DNA of 64,000 nucleotides from Nymphalis io (GCF_905147045.1 NC_065894.1:2765501-2829500); one strand, 5' to 3'; shown: positions 43,262 to 53,974, counted from the stretch's first letter. The notes: generated from the letters alone by a model not told the origin. Numbers and translations: made by a program.

Positions 43262-43520
43262 CTATTTTGCCCTGAGGTGGACGCCAGCCGGGATGGCCTC
43301 GCGCTGTCGTAGTCCTCGTGAGGAGATCAGGGTGGTAAGGGGCTTGTGCGAAAGATTTTCAATGAGTGAAAAAAATAGTATACTATTTTGATATATATAT
43401 ATATATGTTCATATGTTCTTGAACTTGGAGTAATAGTGAAAAAGTCTTATTGCCGACAGGGGATCAGAATTGCCATAAAAGGGGAAACGCCGCTAGCACT
43501 CTTCCCACGCGGTCATGATT
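43262..43520. repeat. GC-rich unclassified repeat-like blocks
   Basis: Two GC-rich blocks, CCTGAGGTGGACGCCAGCC with GCGCTGTCGTAGTCC (43270-43345) and GGGGAAACGCCGCTAGCAC with TTCCCACGCGGTCATGA (43480-43520), are separated by an AT tract with (TA)n at 43391-43407. The style is that of lepidopteran transposon sequence, and it sits just downstream of SINE D. I cannot name the element. Confidence 0.4.
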
Positions 43521-43624
43521 TGTACAGTAGCTAGTTTTAATTTTTATTTGTATCTATTTTGGGCCTTAATATAAATTACGCTTTCAAATTTTTTTAGCTG
43601 TATAATTATGGTCACCTCTTGACA

Positions 43625-43657
43625 TTTCACGATCGTGTTTCGTAAACGATCGTGAAA
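43625..43657. repeat. 12-bp inverted repeat around a 9-bp loop
   Basis: TTTCACGATCGT and ACGATCGTGAAA are exact reverse complements. Each contains the palindrome CGATCG. Confidence 0.88.
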
Positions 43658-43899
43658 GTGAGTTCCGAGTTTGTTCTTACAGACTAACTATAAGTTACCT
43701 TCACATAGCCATCGTAAGCATTATTATCCGTTCACACTGTGAACTCACCTTCGTCTATTGGCACTATATCGTTGTGGCTGCCAGTTCAGCGGATCAATTC
43801 TGATCCTTCAAACTGAAACACGTCAATACAATGTATTGCTGTAGAATAACTAGTCTTTTTGGTTGCACAAATATTCTATTTTTAAATGAGATAGATATT

Positions 43900-44045
43900 A
43901 TATTCTAGTTTTAACAACTGCTTCCTTTGAATCAAACCTGCTTCGTAACAAATTTTATCAAAATCGTTTTAACGGTTTAGTCGTGAATGTGAAAGCGTTA
44001 ATGACAGGCAGAGTCAGTTTACAATTAATAATATTAGTATAAATG
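43900..44045 (+). repeat. Degraded dispersed repeat 3' region
   Basis: CTTCGTAACAAATTTTATCA, AAATCGTTTTAACGGTTTAG, TCGTGAATGTGAAAGCG and TAATAATATTAGTATAAAT follow the usual order of a widespread lepidopteran repeat end. Class uncertain (RTE- or Helitron-related). A few bases upstream (43790-43855) resemble family A weakly. Confidence 0.45.
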
Positions 44046-44385
44046 TACTCGTAGATTGATGATTTAATTGATATTGGAAACATATATACTGTTTGAGTTC
44101 GATCAGCCAATGAAAATATTTTTTCATGCAGAAGGATTTTTTGTAACTCATCACTAGATGTCGCTACTGAACATTAATACGATACTATTTAATCAATCGC
44201 CACAACTTTCGCTATTTATTTCATTTTTGTAATTTATATCCACATTTATTAATTTAAGTTGAGTGTTATGTTGTTTCTTATGTCAATAAATAAATAACAA
44301 TTGGTAATTTAGCCACTCTCAGTTTTAGCTTATTAAATATAATGAAATGAACGTAAATACTTAAAGCGTTCTTAGTAAATACAAT

Positions 44386-44422
44386 CCATTATACCATTAC
44401 GATGTTCGTAATGGTATAATGG
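44386..44422. repeat. 17-bp perfect inverted repeat, 3-bp loop
   Basis: CCATTATACCATTACGA and its exact reverse complement flank TGT. It lies in AT-rich unique DNA. Confidence 0.92.
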
Positions 44423-44689
44423 GTTCGAAACTCAGATCTGTAATTTGGGATATATTGAATTATATTTACATGAAATATATAATAATAAAAAATATGAGGA
44501 CATTGTGCTAGTACATTAAGGACGGGATCCAGGTACCATGGATAAATCCCTTGTAGGTCTACTTAAAAAAAATACGTATAATACTTCAATTAAGAGAATA
44601 TTCTTGTGAAATTAGGTAAATAGGTTAGTAATTTGTATTATTATAATTTTTTTAATTAAATTAAACGTTATTTCTGTTGCTATCAACAC

Positions 44690-44765
44690 CACCATACCAC
44701 CACTACTGGACTAAGGTCCATCTTCTCTTTTTGAGGAGAATATTTGAAGCTTCTTTGTGATACGA
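44690..44765 (-). repeat. SINE family B 3'-end scrap
   Basis: CCACTACTGGACTAAGGTCC, ATCTTCTCTTTTTGAGGAG and TATTTGAAGCTT match the terminal part of family B on the minus strand. It is followed within 60 bases by an opposite-strand copy. Confidence 0.6.
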
Positions 44766-44821
44766 GAGTTTTCGCGCAATATATTCGAAAAGTAAAAAAA
44801 ATGACGGGTACATAGACTAGA

Positions 44822-45058
44822 CATACACAATTAGTCCAGTGGTTGAATCACGTAAATCTTAACCGAAGATCGTGGGTTCAATCTCGGGCAATGATTTTTT
44901 ATGTTCATTTCGTGTACGGAGATTAAGGAAACCTGCATGTGTTTGAAAATTCGCCACCGATCCACACTGGAGAAACGTGATAAAACAGGCAAGCTTTCCC
45001 CTAAAAAAGTGAGGAGAGCTTAGGTCAACTATTGGGACATTAATAGGCTGTTATTAAT
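44822..45058 (+). repeat. SINE family B, diverged long copy
   Basis: TTAGTCCAGTGGTTGAATC (box A region), AATCTTAACCGAAGATCG, TGGGTTCAATCTCGGGC (box B), GAAACCTGCATGTG, TCCACACTGGAGAAACG and TATTGGGACATTAATAGG then CTGTTATTAATAG. Spans head to 3' end with moderate divergence. Confidence 0.78.
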
Positions 45059-45059
45059 A

Positions 45060-45475
45060 GTATTCAATGAATAACAGTAACAAGAGGTACTTACAATTAT
45101 ACAAAATTATAATAAATTCAAAGAAAATAAGAATGTCATAATATTTCAGCATAAAATCACGATAACCTTTATTATATCCGCTTCATTAGGCACTCAAATG
45201 TGTACACCCCTTTAAATCTATTTAACTCATATATGTAGGGTAAGTGAAACAAAATTCTACAAAGACTCAAGGACGACGTATTCCACTTTTATCAGACAAA
45301 AATTAATGATGGTCTATTCAGACGAGAACTAGTGCTTTAGTAACAAAACGAATAAAGGGGACCTCTAAATAAATTATATGGAATATTATACCATCTTATA
45401 GTTATTAATGGTGTGCACTTTGCTTTATTTTATGTTTTTAATATATATAAAGGTTTGCCACATTCGTTATTTTAG
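45060..45475. other. AT-rich unique DNA
   Basis: No gene or element recognised. Confidence 0.45.
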
Positions 45476-45477
45476 GT

Positions 45478-45663
45478 TAGCGTATATCTGGGTAGGTATT
45501 CTATTGCAAAACAGCAGTACTTGGTATTGTTGTGCTCCGGTTTGAAGGGTGAGTGAGCAAGTGTAAGTGTAAGCGATGGTTAACATTTTATGCAATGCCA
45601 ATGTCTATGGGCGTTGGTGATCACTTACCATCAGGTGGCCCATTTGCTAATCTAATAAAAAAA
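45478..45663 (-). repeat. SINE-like family A, deleted copy
   Basis: CTGGGTAGGTATTCTATTGC, ACAGCAGTACTTGGTATTG, GGTTTGAAGGGTGAGTGAGC, then a jump to TAAGCGATGGTTAACATT, CGTTGGTGATCACTTACC and an A run. Here the 3' segment reads CCCATTTGCTAATC, bringing it closer to the LINE 3' end (CATTTGCC) than other copies. Confidence 0.82.
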
Positions 45664-45725
45664 TACTTCGAAGTACTGGATTTTAACTCCAAGTCGGGCC
45701 AATAATTAATTTACTAAGGATTATT

Positions 45726-45800
45726 ATTTGGCGGTGGAATATAATATGATGAATGGATGGGTAAGTCCAGATGGGCTTGCATAAGTCCTTATCATCAAGT
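45726..45800 (+). repeat. SINE-like family A end, strongly diverged
   Basis: TTTGGCGGTGGAATATAATA, TGATGAATGGATGGGTAAG, CCAGATGGGCTTGCATAAG and TATCATCAAGT track the GCGGTAGAATATCTGATG to CCTACCACCAGT end of the family. Confidence 0.5.
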
Positions 45801-45802
45801 AT

Positions 45803-47035
45803 CTTGTCAGCAATACATTACCATCATCTTCTATAGAACTATTCTATCTGTAGTATAAGGAGACGTAGATCGGTGTCGGGTTTAGGTGCAAAGATATCTA
45901 AGTGATGTAATACAACCCATTCATTAGTTAGCCCACGCCTAAATAGCGGTGCATTGATTCCCTCCTACCAGTGTGCACGATGAATGAGCCAATAAAAGGC
46001 ACAATAGAGAACAATTTGTATCACACATTTCGTAGTGAATGTAAATTCAAGGATTGACTAATGTGTTTGAAGGAACAAATTTCTTTTGGCAAAATTAAGT
46101 GTTTGATGTGTGAACGAATGAATGAATGAATAAATTTAAAGCCACTACAGAAAAATACATTTCATTCTATGGTTTTAATGTTGTAAACCTTTTTACGATA
46201 ATAAGCTATTTTAATGAGTTAGTTTAAATGTGTTCACCTATAAATGAGGTTTAGCGGGAGATCACTGAAACATTGCTGTCTTTTTCTTACGAATGTCAAA
46301 TTAATATTATCAAAAAGAGAACATCATTGTTTACGAGGCATATAATTATTATTGTTGTATATATATATTACATTCTGTCATTTCCGTCTGACAAGTCTTC
46401 TGTGGTGAGTTTTTTATTGTTAATAAAAATCTGCTGCACAAGATTATAAAGGTGATACGAATGCTTGGCGTTAATAATCGTGGATTTTAACGTTTAAACG
46501 TTTAAAATTTTAAAATTCCATACGGAATTCCAAAAAATTCTTTAAATGTAAATAATCTTGAGTGCAGCTATGAATACGAAAACATAAAATTGTGAATTAA
46601 GTTCACTTATTTATCTTTTATAGTTATATCGCGTTCTTCCGAAACTCAATTTCATTTAAATAGCACAGATAATAATACTTATAATAGTACGCCATTTTAA
46701 TATTTTCCCGCGTTAAATGGCAATGCAGTCGAATTTAAAATCTCTATAACAGTGCACCGCACATTTGTTTTTATGGATATGTCGCTATTACACGAGAAAT
46801 AAAAGTTTTTTTTTTAAATCGATTTGTAACAAGGAAGAATTTACGAGGGTTAAACTCCTTTTGAGTATTCACTATGTTTTTAACTTTCGATTTAAGTTAT
46901 ATAACTACGTCGAATTTCAAATTAAACATTGAAAAATATTTCTAAGTAATTCTTATTGTAAGTTTTTATAGTGTTATTTTAACGCTTGAACTCATATTAT
47001 TATTGAAGAGGATATTGGTTTTTAATTTATTACTA
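45803..47035. other. Unique DNA, partly less AT-rich
   Basis: 46112-46132 holds a short GAAT tandem array. 46690-46790 has a GC-containing patch with TTTATGG and CGCCATTTTAA words. No gene or element recognised. Confidence 0.4.
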
Positions 47036-47039
47036 AAGA

Positions 47040-47125
47040 AGAAAGCCACAACGGCCTAGTAGCTAGAATACGTGAATCCTAATCGAAGACCACGGGCTCC
47101 AACCCGGGCTTAACGACTTAGTTAT
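47040..47125 (+). repeat. SINE family B head only
   Basis: GCCACAACGGCCTAGTAGC (box A region), GTGAATCCTAATCGAAGAC and CGGGCTCCAACCCGGGC (box B). The sequence departs from the family right after the tRNA-like part, unlike the 5'-truncated copies. Confidence 0.65.
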
Positions 47126-47129
47126 AAAG

Positions 47130-48485
47130 CTAGGACAAAATTATGATTTTAATTGTACACTGAATTTTATTATTAATTTAAAGAATTACTACTGGTCCCC
47201 TCAATTAAGAGTAAAAAGCTTAGAGACTATTTATAGCCCAAGAGAGAACAAATCTGCGACTCGTATGCGATGTACATACATATATAAGCGTAATGTATAC
47301 TGTTAATTTAGCTATTAAGGCGGTATATTCAAATATTTTCAAGATATTCCTACTGTGGCAAAACCCTTAGTACAAAATACTATATAATTTTGAGATAGAT
47401 GATGATTAGCTATATTACAACAAATAACATATAAATGTGGCTCTATTAGAGTTTTATTGTTTATTAAACACTTTATTATGCGTTACAAAAAATATAGATT
47501 CTAAAATTTCCATAGAAAAATTAAAACAAGCTTAACGTTTGAAAATATTCTTCCAGTACACTCAAGAAGTAAAAAGTATTTTAGACAAGTAAATAAGAGG
47601 TATACGAAACGTATTACATAACTATATATAAAATCTAATATTATACAAATAATATATTATAAATAGGTATTTTTAAGTGCAGATTTAGGTACTAAAAATA
47701 ATCTATACACCTTAAGGATCGTGACGTGAAATCTGAATAACTATAAAAAATGTCAAAATATATTTAAAAAAAAAAATCTAATTATGTTAACACAAATGAC
47801 TTTTATCACGTAATAAAAAGCACAATACAAGACTAACATATGTCTATAGTCGTATAGAATATTCGAATTGTAGTATGAATAGTATTTAATACCACAATAA
47901 AACAACAATTCGACTATTCAATATCCAAACAACAATATATGAAGGAGCAACATTAATCAAATTTCACCCCAAATAAGAACGAAATTTAACCTTACCCTAT
48001 TTTTTAACTTTTGGGTCTATTTAATTAATTAACCATATGCACTTATAACCCCTCACGTGAATTTCGTTTTAATAAAATGGAATCTCATTGATTAAAATCT
48101 TTTATGCGTTAATTAAAAGTAATGGTTCCTAAGCTAGTTTTTACCAATTATTTAAAGTATTTATAACATATATAAATAAAGTAGATTAAAAAAGTAATCT
48201 TGTGTATATTTCATGATATTTATTTTTCTTCTATTCTAAATAAGTTTCACTTAAAATTTGTTAAAAGAACATCATTTTAGTGTATGTTTATATGGCAGTT
48301 TATATCGTAAATTTAAGCTTTTAAATTTTTTTTTTCTCATCGATAATGTTATAATGTAAATTAATAACGAACTTTTATATGCCATTTTACTTATTTGGCA
48401 CAATATTATCTCGATGATATGAAAAAATATTTACCGTGTATTTAAAGGTGAATTCTTGTTCGAGTCATTGTCATTATAGCTCAAA
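47130..48485. other. AT-rich unique DNA
   Basis: No gene or element recognised over 1.3 kb. Confidence 0.45.
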
Positions 48486-48486
48486 A

Positions 48487-48757
48487 TTATCAGTAACAGC
48501 CTGTGAATGTCCCACTGCTGGCCTCCTCTCCCTTTTTGAGGAGAAGGTTTTGGAGATTATTCCACCACGCTGCTCCAATGCGGGTTGATAGAATACACAC
48601 GTGGCTAAATTTCAGTGAAATTAGACACGTGCAGGTTTCCTCACGATGTTTTCCTTCACCGTCAAGCACGAGATGAATTATAATCACAAGTTAAGCATCT
48701 GAACCCACGATCATCGGTTAAGATTCACGCGCTCTTACCACTGGGCCATCTCGGCTT
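48487..48757 (-). mobile_element. SINE family B, near-complete with deletion after box B
   Basis: Minus-strand head AGCCGAGATGGCCCAGTGG, GATCGTGGGTTCAGATG, a body with GGAAAACATCGTGAGGAAAC and the 3' half to CAGGCTGTTACTG. About 30 bases including the second half of box B (AACCCGGGCAAGCACC) are deleted, so Pol III transcription should be impaired. Confidence 0.83.
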
Positions 48758-48759
48758 AA

Positions 48760-49535
48760 AATTATATATTAACGAAAATCAGTTTTGTATTTATTTTACT
48801 CGATATTTATTTATTAGTTTAACATCTGCTGGGCGTCCCCTGCCAGCAATATAGTTTTTAATAGTTTCTAAAACCACTGCTTTTGAGTTAAACAAATTCC
48901 ATTCTATTTAACACTAAATACCAAATATATGAAATTTCACGATGTTCCCGTATTAATATATAACAACTACAATTAAAATTGTCCTTCTAAATTACCAACC
49001 CGAGTAAATACTATTCAATGCTTAATAAGCTGTTTTCATGCTATCAAAACAGTCCCGGATTGGTTGGTAGTCCATTTTACAAAATTATTAATCAAATAAA
49101 ATTCATACACACACGTATTAACCTAAATAATATTTGGAAACTTTTAACATAATTTCTTTCTTTAGCCCATTAAGTCGCGCCTAAAAGTCAAAACATAAAT
49201 CAAAGCAAACGCAAATTATCGTACATGAATAATAAATATCACGAAAATGGAAATTACTCATTTTATATATGAACAGAACAAATATACAATAATTATAATG
49301 TTTCCTCTAAATAATAAAACATAGAATCGGGTGTCAGTTCAAATTATTTATATAAATACTCTTTTGTTTTATTGCTTTTTCAATTGATTTGATCGGCCAA
49401 GGTCATTTGGTTATGTCGTGTTAAACAAACAATTTTATATATTCGCTTCAAAAATAATATCCGACAAGATGATTGATTAAACAAAGGAACACATTTATAT
49501 ATATTAAATAAATAATTAAGTCGTTATTATTATTA
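48760..49535. other. AT-rich unique DNA
   Basis: No gene or element recognised. Confidence 0.45.
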
Positions 49536-49539
49536 CTAA

Positions 49540-49892
49540 TAATAATAATGACCTCCAGACCGATTTCGGCTACGGCGGCCAATTTCAAGAAACATATACA
49601 TATTATAAGGCACAAGTGTATGCGAAAGTACAGGTACACTATCTATTTCCTAACTCTCATAATCCGATGGGACGGCAATCCGACACGACCGGAAAGAGTT
49701 CAGGCGCAGGACCAATGGCTTTACGTGCTTTCCGAGGCACGGGAGGCACTTCTAATTTCCAGACTCCAGGCTGCTACTGAGAATGTCCGACAGAAAATTC
49801 AATAACTCTATTATTGGCCTCGCCTGGGATTTGAACTCAGGACCTCTGGGTCTGCAGCATTACATGTAGCCACTAAACCAACGAGGCGGTCA
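49540..49892 (-). mobile_element. SINE family C, near full length
   Basis: Minus-strand head CGCCTCGTTGGTTTAGTGG, GCAGACCCAGAGGTCC, GAGTTCAAATCCCAGGC (box B), a body with TGCCTCGGAAAGCACG and the 3' end CCGCCGTAGCCGAAATCGG with GGTCATTATTATT. Its LINE-like terminus is well preserved. Confidence 0.85.
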
Positions 49893-49894
49893 AA

Positions 49895-51008
49895 TATAAT
49901 AAAAATATATGTCTCATTATTAATAATATATATTTATATGGAAAATACAATAGATTAGACATATTATATAATAATATATACTATATATTACATAATAATT
50001 AAAAATAAAAATAACATTATTGCTATAGTTGTAATAGATCCAACTATAACAAAAATATTTAATTCGATACTTAATTACACGGATTTAATTAAAATTATAG
50101 TCGATTAGTAAATTAAACAAACAATAAATTAAAAAAAACTAATATAAATTCCAAATACACTAAACTTAAAACACAAAGTTTCCGAATTTTAAGGAATTCA
50201 GAAATGTATCCTTGCTGGGACACGGTATTCGATTTTAAAATATACCGCAGATTTTTTTAACTTTGCCTTTTGAGAAATTTAAATTTCATGCTATAAAACA
50301 TTCATAAATAGTTCTCGATAAAAACTATTATATATAATCGATAAAATACTGTATAGACGATAAAAATAATGAAGTAGTTAAAGACATAATCGTATATATA
50401 AATAATAAAATATAGAATAGGGTGTCAGTTAAAATTATTTATATATTAATTCTTTTGTTTTATTCGTTGATTTCATGCAAAATAAATTATACAATCTATA
50501 TAAATTTGTTTGTGAAAATTTGAAATGTTGGAAAAGTGTAAATACATGCTTCACATTAATTAATTTGATACTGTGATATAATGATTCAAAAGTGATTTTA
50601 AGGTGATTTGAAAAAAGAATTTTCATTATTTGTGTTTCTAACTCGAATATAAGAAGATATTTGCGTATTCTCAAAGCATTGTAGCCTACTTTGTTATTTG
50701 CTTCAAAGACGAAAATTATACGTAACGAGATTACAAAAAACTTAATACTCGAGTGCATAATAGATGGCGTTACCGTCGCAACTAATATTTGAATTTGAGT
50801 CATTTATGTTTATAAAACAATAGTTCCAAAATAGAATAGTCTTATTTCAAGTTATTTTAAATTAATTAAAAAAGTTAAGTCGTATTAATGACATCATTAA
50901 TATTATCCAATCAAGATGGTGTCAAGAGAATGATTAATTAAATCTAAGTTACTTTTTTCCTGGAATTGAATAACTATAATATATAAATAAAGGAATTAAA
51001 ATTAATAT
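49895..51008. other. AT-rich unique DNA with one 122-codon open frame
   Basis: The minus-strand frame at 50435-50803 has no recognisable domain; in DNA this rich in A+T one such frame in 64 kb is about what chance gives. TAGATGGCGTTA at 50761-50772 recurs elsewhere in the window. Confidence 0.4.
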
Positions 51009-51049
51009 TAGGTCCTTACATATGAAATTGGCGTTTTGTACGGAAGGAA

Positions 51050-52059
51050 TATAAAGTCAATTTTTTTGTAAAATATATTTAAATAATCTAAGTATACACC
51101 GTTGTTATCTATGCACTTTTGCCATTGGGAGTTTATTGATCTTTACTAAAAAAACCATGGGGGCGAGAATCAATAAACTCTTTGAAGGCGGTTTTTGACT
51201 GCCGCATCGGAGTTGAATTTTTTTCCTTGTAAGAAGTTGTCCAAATTCCGGAAAAAATGGTAATCTGTTGGAGCAAGTTCTGGGGAATACGGTGGATGTC
51301 GCAGACATTCCAATTTTATTCATTCTAACTTAGTGGTTGTTTATTGTGCAGTGTGTGGTCTTGCGTTGTCTTGAAGCAGCAGTGGCCTAGAGCGATTGAC
51401 CAATGTCACTTGTTTAGAAGTTAGTTTTTCCTTCATGGTTTGCAGTTGCTAACAATAGATATCTGCCGTAATCGTTTGGCCAGAGTTTAGAAAGCTGTAG
51501 TGAACACAATACCGGCGCTAGTCCAATAAACACTTACAAGTAACTTTTTCTGAGTCAATTTTCGTTTAGGACAGGATTTGGCTGAGTCTCCAGGATTCAG
51601 CCTTTTCATCACAAGTACTGATTCGATTTAAAATCCCTTCATTATTGTGTCGGTTGAGCAAAATAATACAGCAGTCGACGCGTGTTTGCAAGTTCGATTC
51701 ACTCAATTCATGAGGTACCCATCGTTCAAGTTTGTTTACTTTCCCGATTTGCTTCAAGTGGATTAATACAGTTTTGTCCCTTACCCCGAAGCTTGCAGCT
51801 ATCTCTGAAGTGCTTTGTGATGGATCCGCTTGCACAATAGCCTTTAATTCTTCATTTTCCACTTCGGTTTCCGGCCGTCCACGGGGTTATTCTGAAGGTC
51901 GTAATTTCCAGAAAGAAAACGTTGAAACCAAAAACGTACCGTGCTTTCTTTTGCGACACCAGCGCCGTTTACTTCATTAATCCTTCGAGCTGTTTCTGTA
52001 GCACTGGTGCCACGGTAGAACTCGTACTCGTAAATATACCGATATTTCATGTGTTCCAT
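51050..52059 (-). pseudogene. mariner transposase pseudogene (D,D34D type)
   Basis: It opens MEHMKYRYIYEYEFYRGTSA, with the helix-turn-helix region ETARRINEVNGAG and STVRFWFQRFLSG. After a frameshift it continues ELKAIVQADPSQSTSEIA, HLKQIGKVNKLERWVPHEL. The first catalytic D is in STCDEK, the second in LLQDNARPHTAQ, the third in LAPTDYHFF. Counting codons between the last two Ds gives 34. Two stops lie in that interval. A conserved end WQKCIDNNGVYLDY follows. It would cut and paste the element at TA sites if intact. Confidence 0.9.
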
Positions 52060-52184
52060 TGTGGGGTAATAAGTGACGCCAAAGAAAAAAATAATGAGGA
52101 AAAAAACAAATGAATGATAATTTTTTAAAACTCAAATGTACCAGTTAAATGAATTTATAAATTTGAATTTGGAATTCTTAACCA

Positions 52185-52213
52185 GATCAGAAATACCTCC
52201 TGTATTTCTGATC
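52185..52213. repeat. 12-bp perfect inverted repeat inside the mariner 5' region
   Basis: GATCAGAAATAC and GTATTTCTGATC flank CTCCT, between the transposase start and the terminal inverted repeat. Confidence 0.9.
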
Positions 52214-52394
52214 AAAGTGGTCAGTACGACAAAACGCTAATTTCTTATGTAAGGACCTAATATTAGTAGAAAAACTGTCATTGTGATGAAATATATGAGT
52301 ACATTACATTAAGAATTCATAGGAAATATCAAAACAAATATGGCCGTCACGGGACGCTCAGCTGATGTGAAACATGGTTGATGGTGGATGACTG

Positions 52395-52414
52395 AAATAC
52401 TTACGTAAGTATTT
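52395..52414. repeat. Perfect 20-bp palindrome
   Basis: AAATACTTACGTAAGTATTT reads the same on both strands. It contains TTACGTAA, a bZIP (PAR/C-EBP-like) binding word. Confidence 0.9.
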
Positions 52415-52496
52415 TTATATTAGCAGCAAATAAATAAACAAATACAGTTTTGTTACCAAAATAAATTTATCTTATTCGGTAATAATACTAACTAAA

Positions 52497-52790
52497 AAGC
52501 CGTCCCCGGCTTCGCTCGTTTATAGTAAAGGTATGTATAAAACGTTAAACTCAATAGAGTTTGTATTACAATGTAAACGCTGGTTCTGGAGTGGAGCTCC
52601 CAGCCGGCATTATTTTTTCTGGCTTCTTTAAGAATCATCGTGAACTTTCAGCCAATTTATCCTTATCAATTATACACCTAAATCTACTTGAAATCCTATG
52701 CAAATGCGTTTGGAAGCTTTTGAGGTAATCGCGTTCAAACAGGCAGATAGACCTACGTGACAGGAGGGTTTTATTTTCTAACATGTAAAT
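52497..52790 (+). repeat. Degraded dispersed repeat
   Basis: CCGTCCCCGGCTTCGCTCG near the start and CGTTCAAACAGGCAGATAGAC near the end are the opening and closing phrases of a widespread lepidopteran repeat, with an eroded middle. Class uncertain. Confidence 0.4.
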
Positions 52791-52901
52791 ATATAGTCAC
52801 GAAGTATAATGTAGTAGTAGTACAATAAGGTATAATGCACCACGCACATACTAGGAGTAGAGAGAGAGATTCTTAATGTTTGCCGTCACGGCATACGAGT
52901 C

Positions 52902-53190
52902 TTTTTTTATAGAATTGGAAAGCGGACGATTATATGGGCCCCCTGATGGTAAGTGGTCACCAACGCCCATAGACATTGGCATTGTAAGAAATGTTAACCA
53001 TAGCTTAAATCACCAATGCGCCACCAACCTTGGGAACTAAGATTTTATGTCCCTTGTGCCTGTAATTACACTAACTCATTCACCCTTCAAACTGGAACAC
53101 AACAATTCCAAGTACGGCTGTTTTGCGGTACAATATCTGATGAGTGGGTGGTACCTACCTAGACGAGCTTGCACAAAGCCCTACCACCAT
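52902..53190 (+). mobile_element. SINE-like family A, near-complete copy
   Basis: T run, GAATTGGAAAGCGGACGA, CCCCTGATGGTAAGTGGTC, ACCAACGCCCATAGACATTG, CACCAACCTTGGGAACTAAG, CACCCTTCAAACTGGAAC, TGATGAGTGGGTGGTACC and CACAAAGCCCTACCACC. Low divergence. No clear target duplication. Confidence 0.88.
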
Positions 53191-53485
53191 ACCATATGTT
53201 ACCATCTGTATTCCTCGTAAGGCACGCCAATCGATTTTTCACTTCAAATATAAAGCGAAACCGGTCAGTTTCTTTGAACGTAAAATATAACAGATGGAGT
53301 TACTTCCATTTATAATAATAGATATGAAAATGAGTCATTCGAATCGTATAATGACGGCTGTATAATTTATTGGAATCAAGTTGTAATTATAAAATATATT
53401 CATAATTTATTTATAAATGAAGGGATACGTGTCCTACAATTTACTGTAGTAGTACATATTGTATATAAATTATGCATGTGTGTGA

Positions 53486-53515
53486 ATGTGAAAATGTGTA
53501 CTCACATTTTCACAT
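53486..53515. repeat. 13-bp inverted repeat, 4-bp loop
   Basis: ATGTGAAAATGTG and CACATTTTCACAT flank TACT. It lies in a TG/CA-alternating region. Confidence 0.88.
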
Positions 53516-53692
53516 ACGATGTATGTTTTTTATGTACATGTACGTGTACTGTGTATGTATATAAACATATGAGAACAAATTATTTATTTGTATTGACATT
53601 TTGTAATCTGTGACCATGTTAATCAGAATACGCATATTGCAACATTTGATTTTCTGATTGATTTGTAACTTTCCTGAACAACTGTATTTGCA

Positions 53693-53849
53693 GTCTCAAC
53701 GAAGACTCGCCAAAATAGATGTACTTTCTTTTAATGATCCAGTAGGAAGGTTATCCGACGTCTGGACGAAGATTAGAACCAACGGCTTTCAATACAGACG
53801 GTCAATCATCTGCGATAGCATTAAAAGAATAACTATGTCAATAATATAA
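53693..53849 (+). CDS. Possible 3'-terminal exon of an unknown gene
   Basis: A pyrimidine-containing stretch ending TATTTGCAG at 53684-53692 looks like a splice acceptor. The following frame of 51 residues (from SQRRLAKIDVLSF through DVWTKIRTNGFQYRRS) has mixed, protein-like composition and less AT bias than its surroundings. It ends in TAA at 53847-53849. ATTAAA follows at about 53892 as a possible poly(A) signal. I recognise no family. Chance cannot be excluded. Confidence 0.2.
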
Positions 53850-53974
53850 ATAGTAATGGGTAATATGGTAAAGTGGAACATGTAAATAATAATTAAATAT
53901 TGCTAGTTCAAATGCGAGTTTATTTAATTAAGTTCTGCTGTGAAGAAGAAAAAAATCGCGAGAAAATTCCATTT

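Larger units (their letters stand above)
51011..52257 (-). mobile_element. mariner DNA transposon, both ends intact, transposase broken
   Basis: A 1247-bp element flanked by TA (51009-51010 and 52258-52259). Its inverted repeats of about 29 bp start GGTCCTTACAT and differ at only two positions. The length is normal for mariner. The transposase on the minus strand has a one-base deletion near 51880, a deletion after the first catalytic region and in-frame stops, so the copy is dead. Its ends could still be moved by an active relative. Confidence 0.93.

Noticed and set aside
43740..43860. Another family A copy
   Set aside because: Only CCTTCAAACTGAAACACG and GTATTGCTGTAGAATA fit; the rest is too diverged to list as a separate feature.
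50435..50803. 122-codon minus-strand frame in unique DNA
   Set aside because: The residue use is what AT-rich DNA gives, with no domain or splice context. One frame of this size in 64 kb is near chance expectation.
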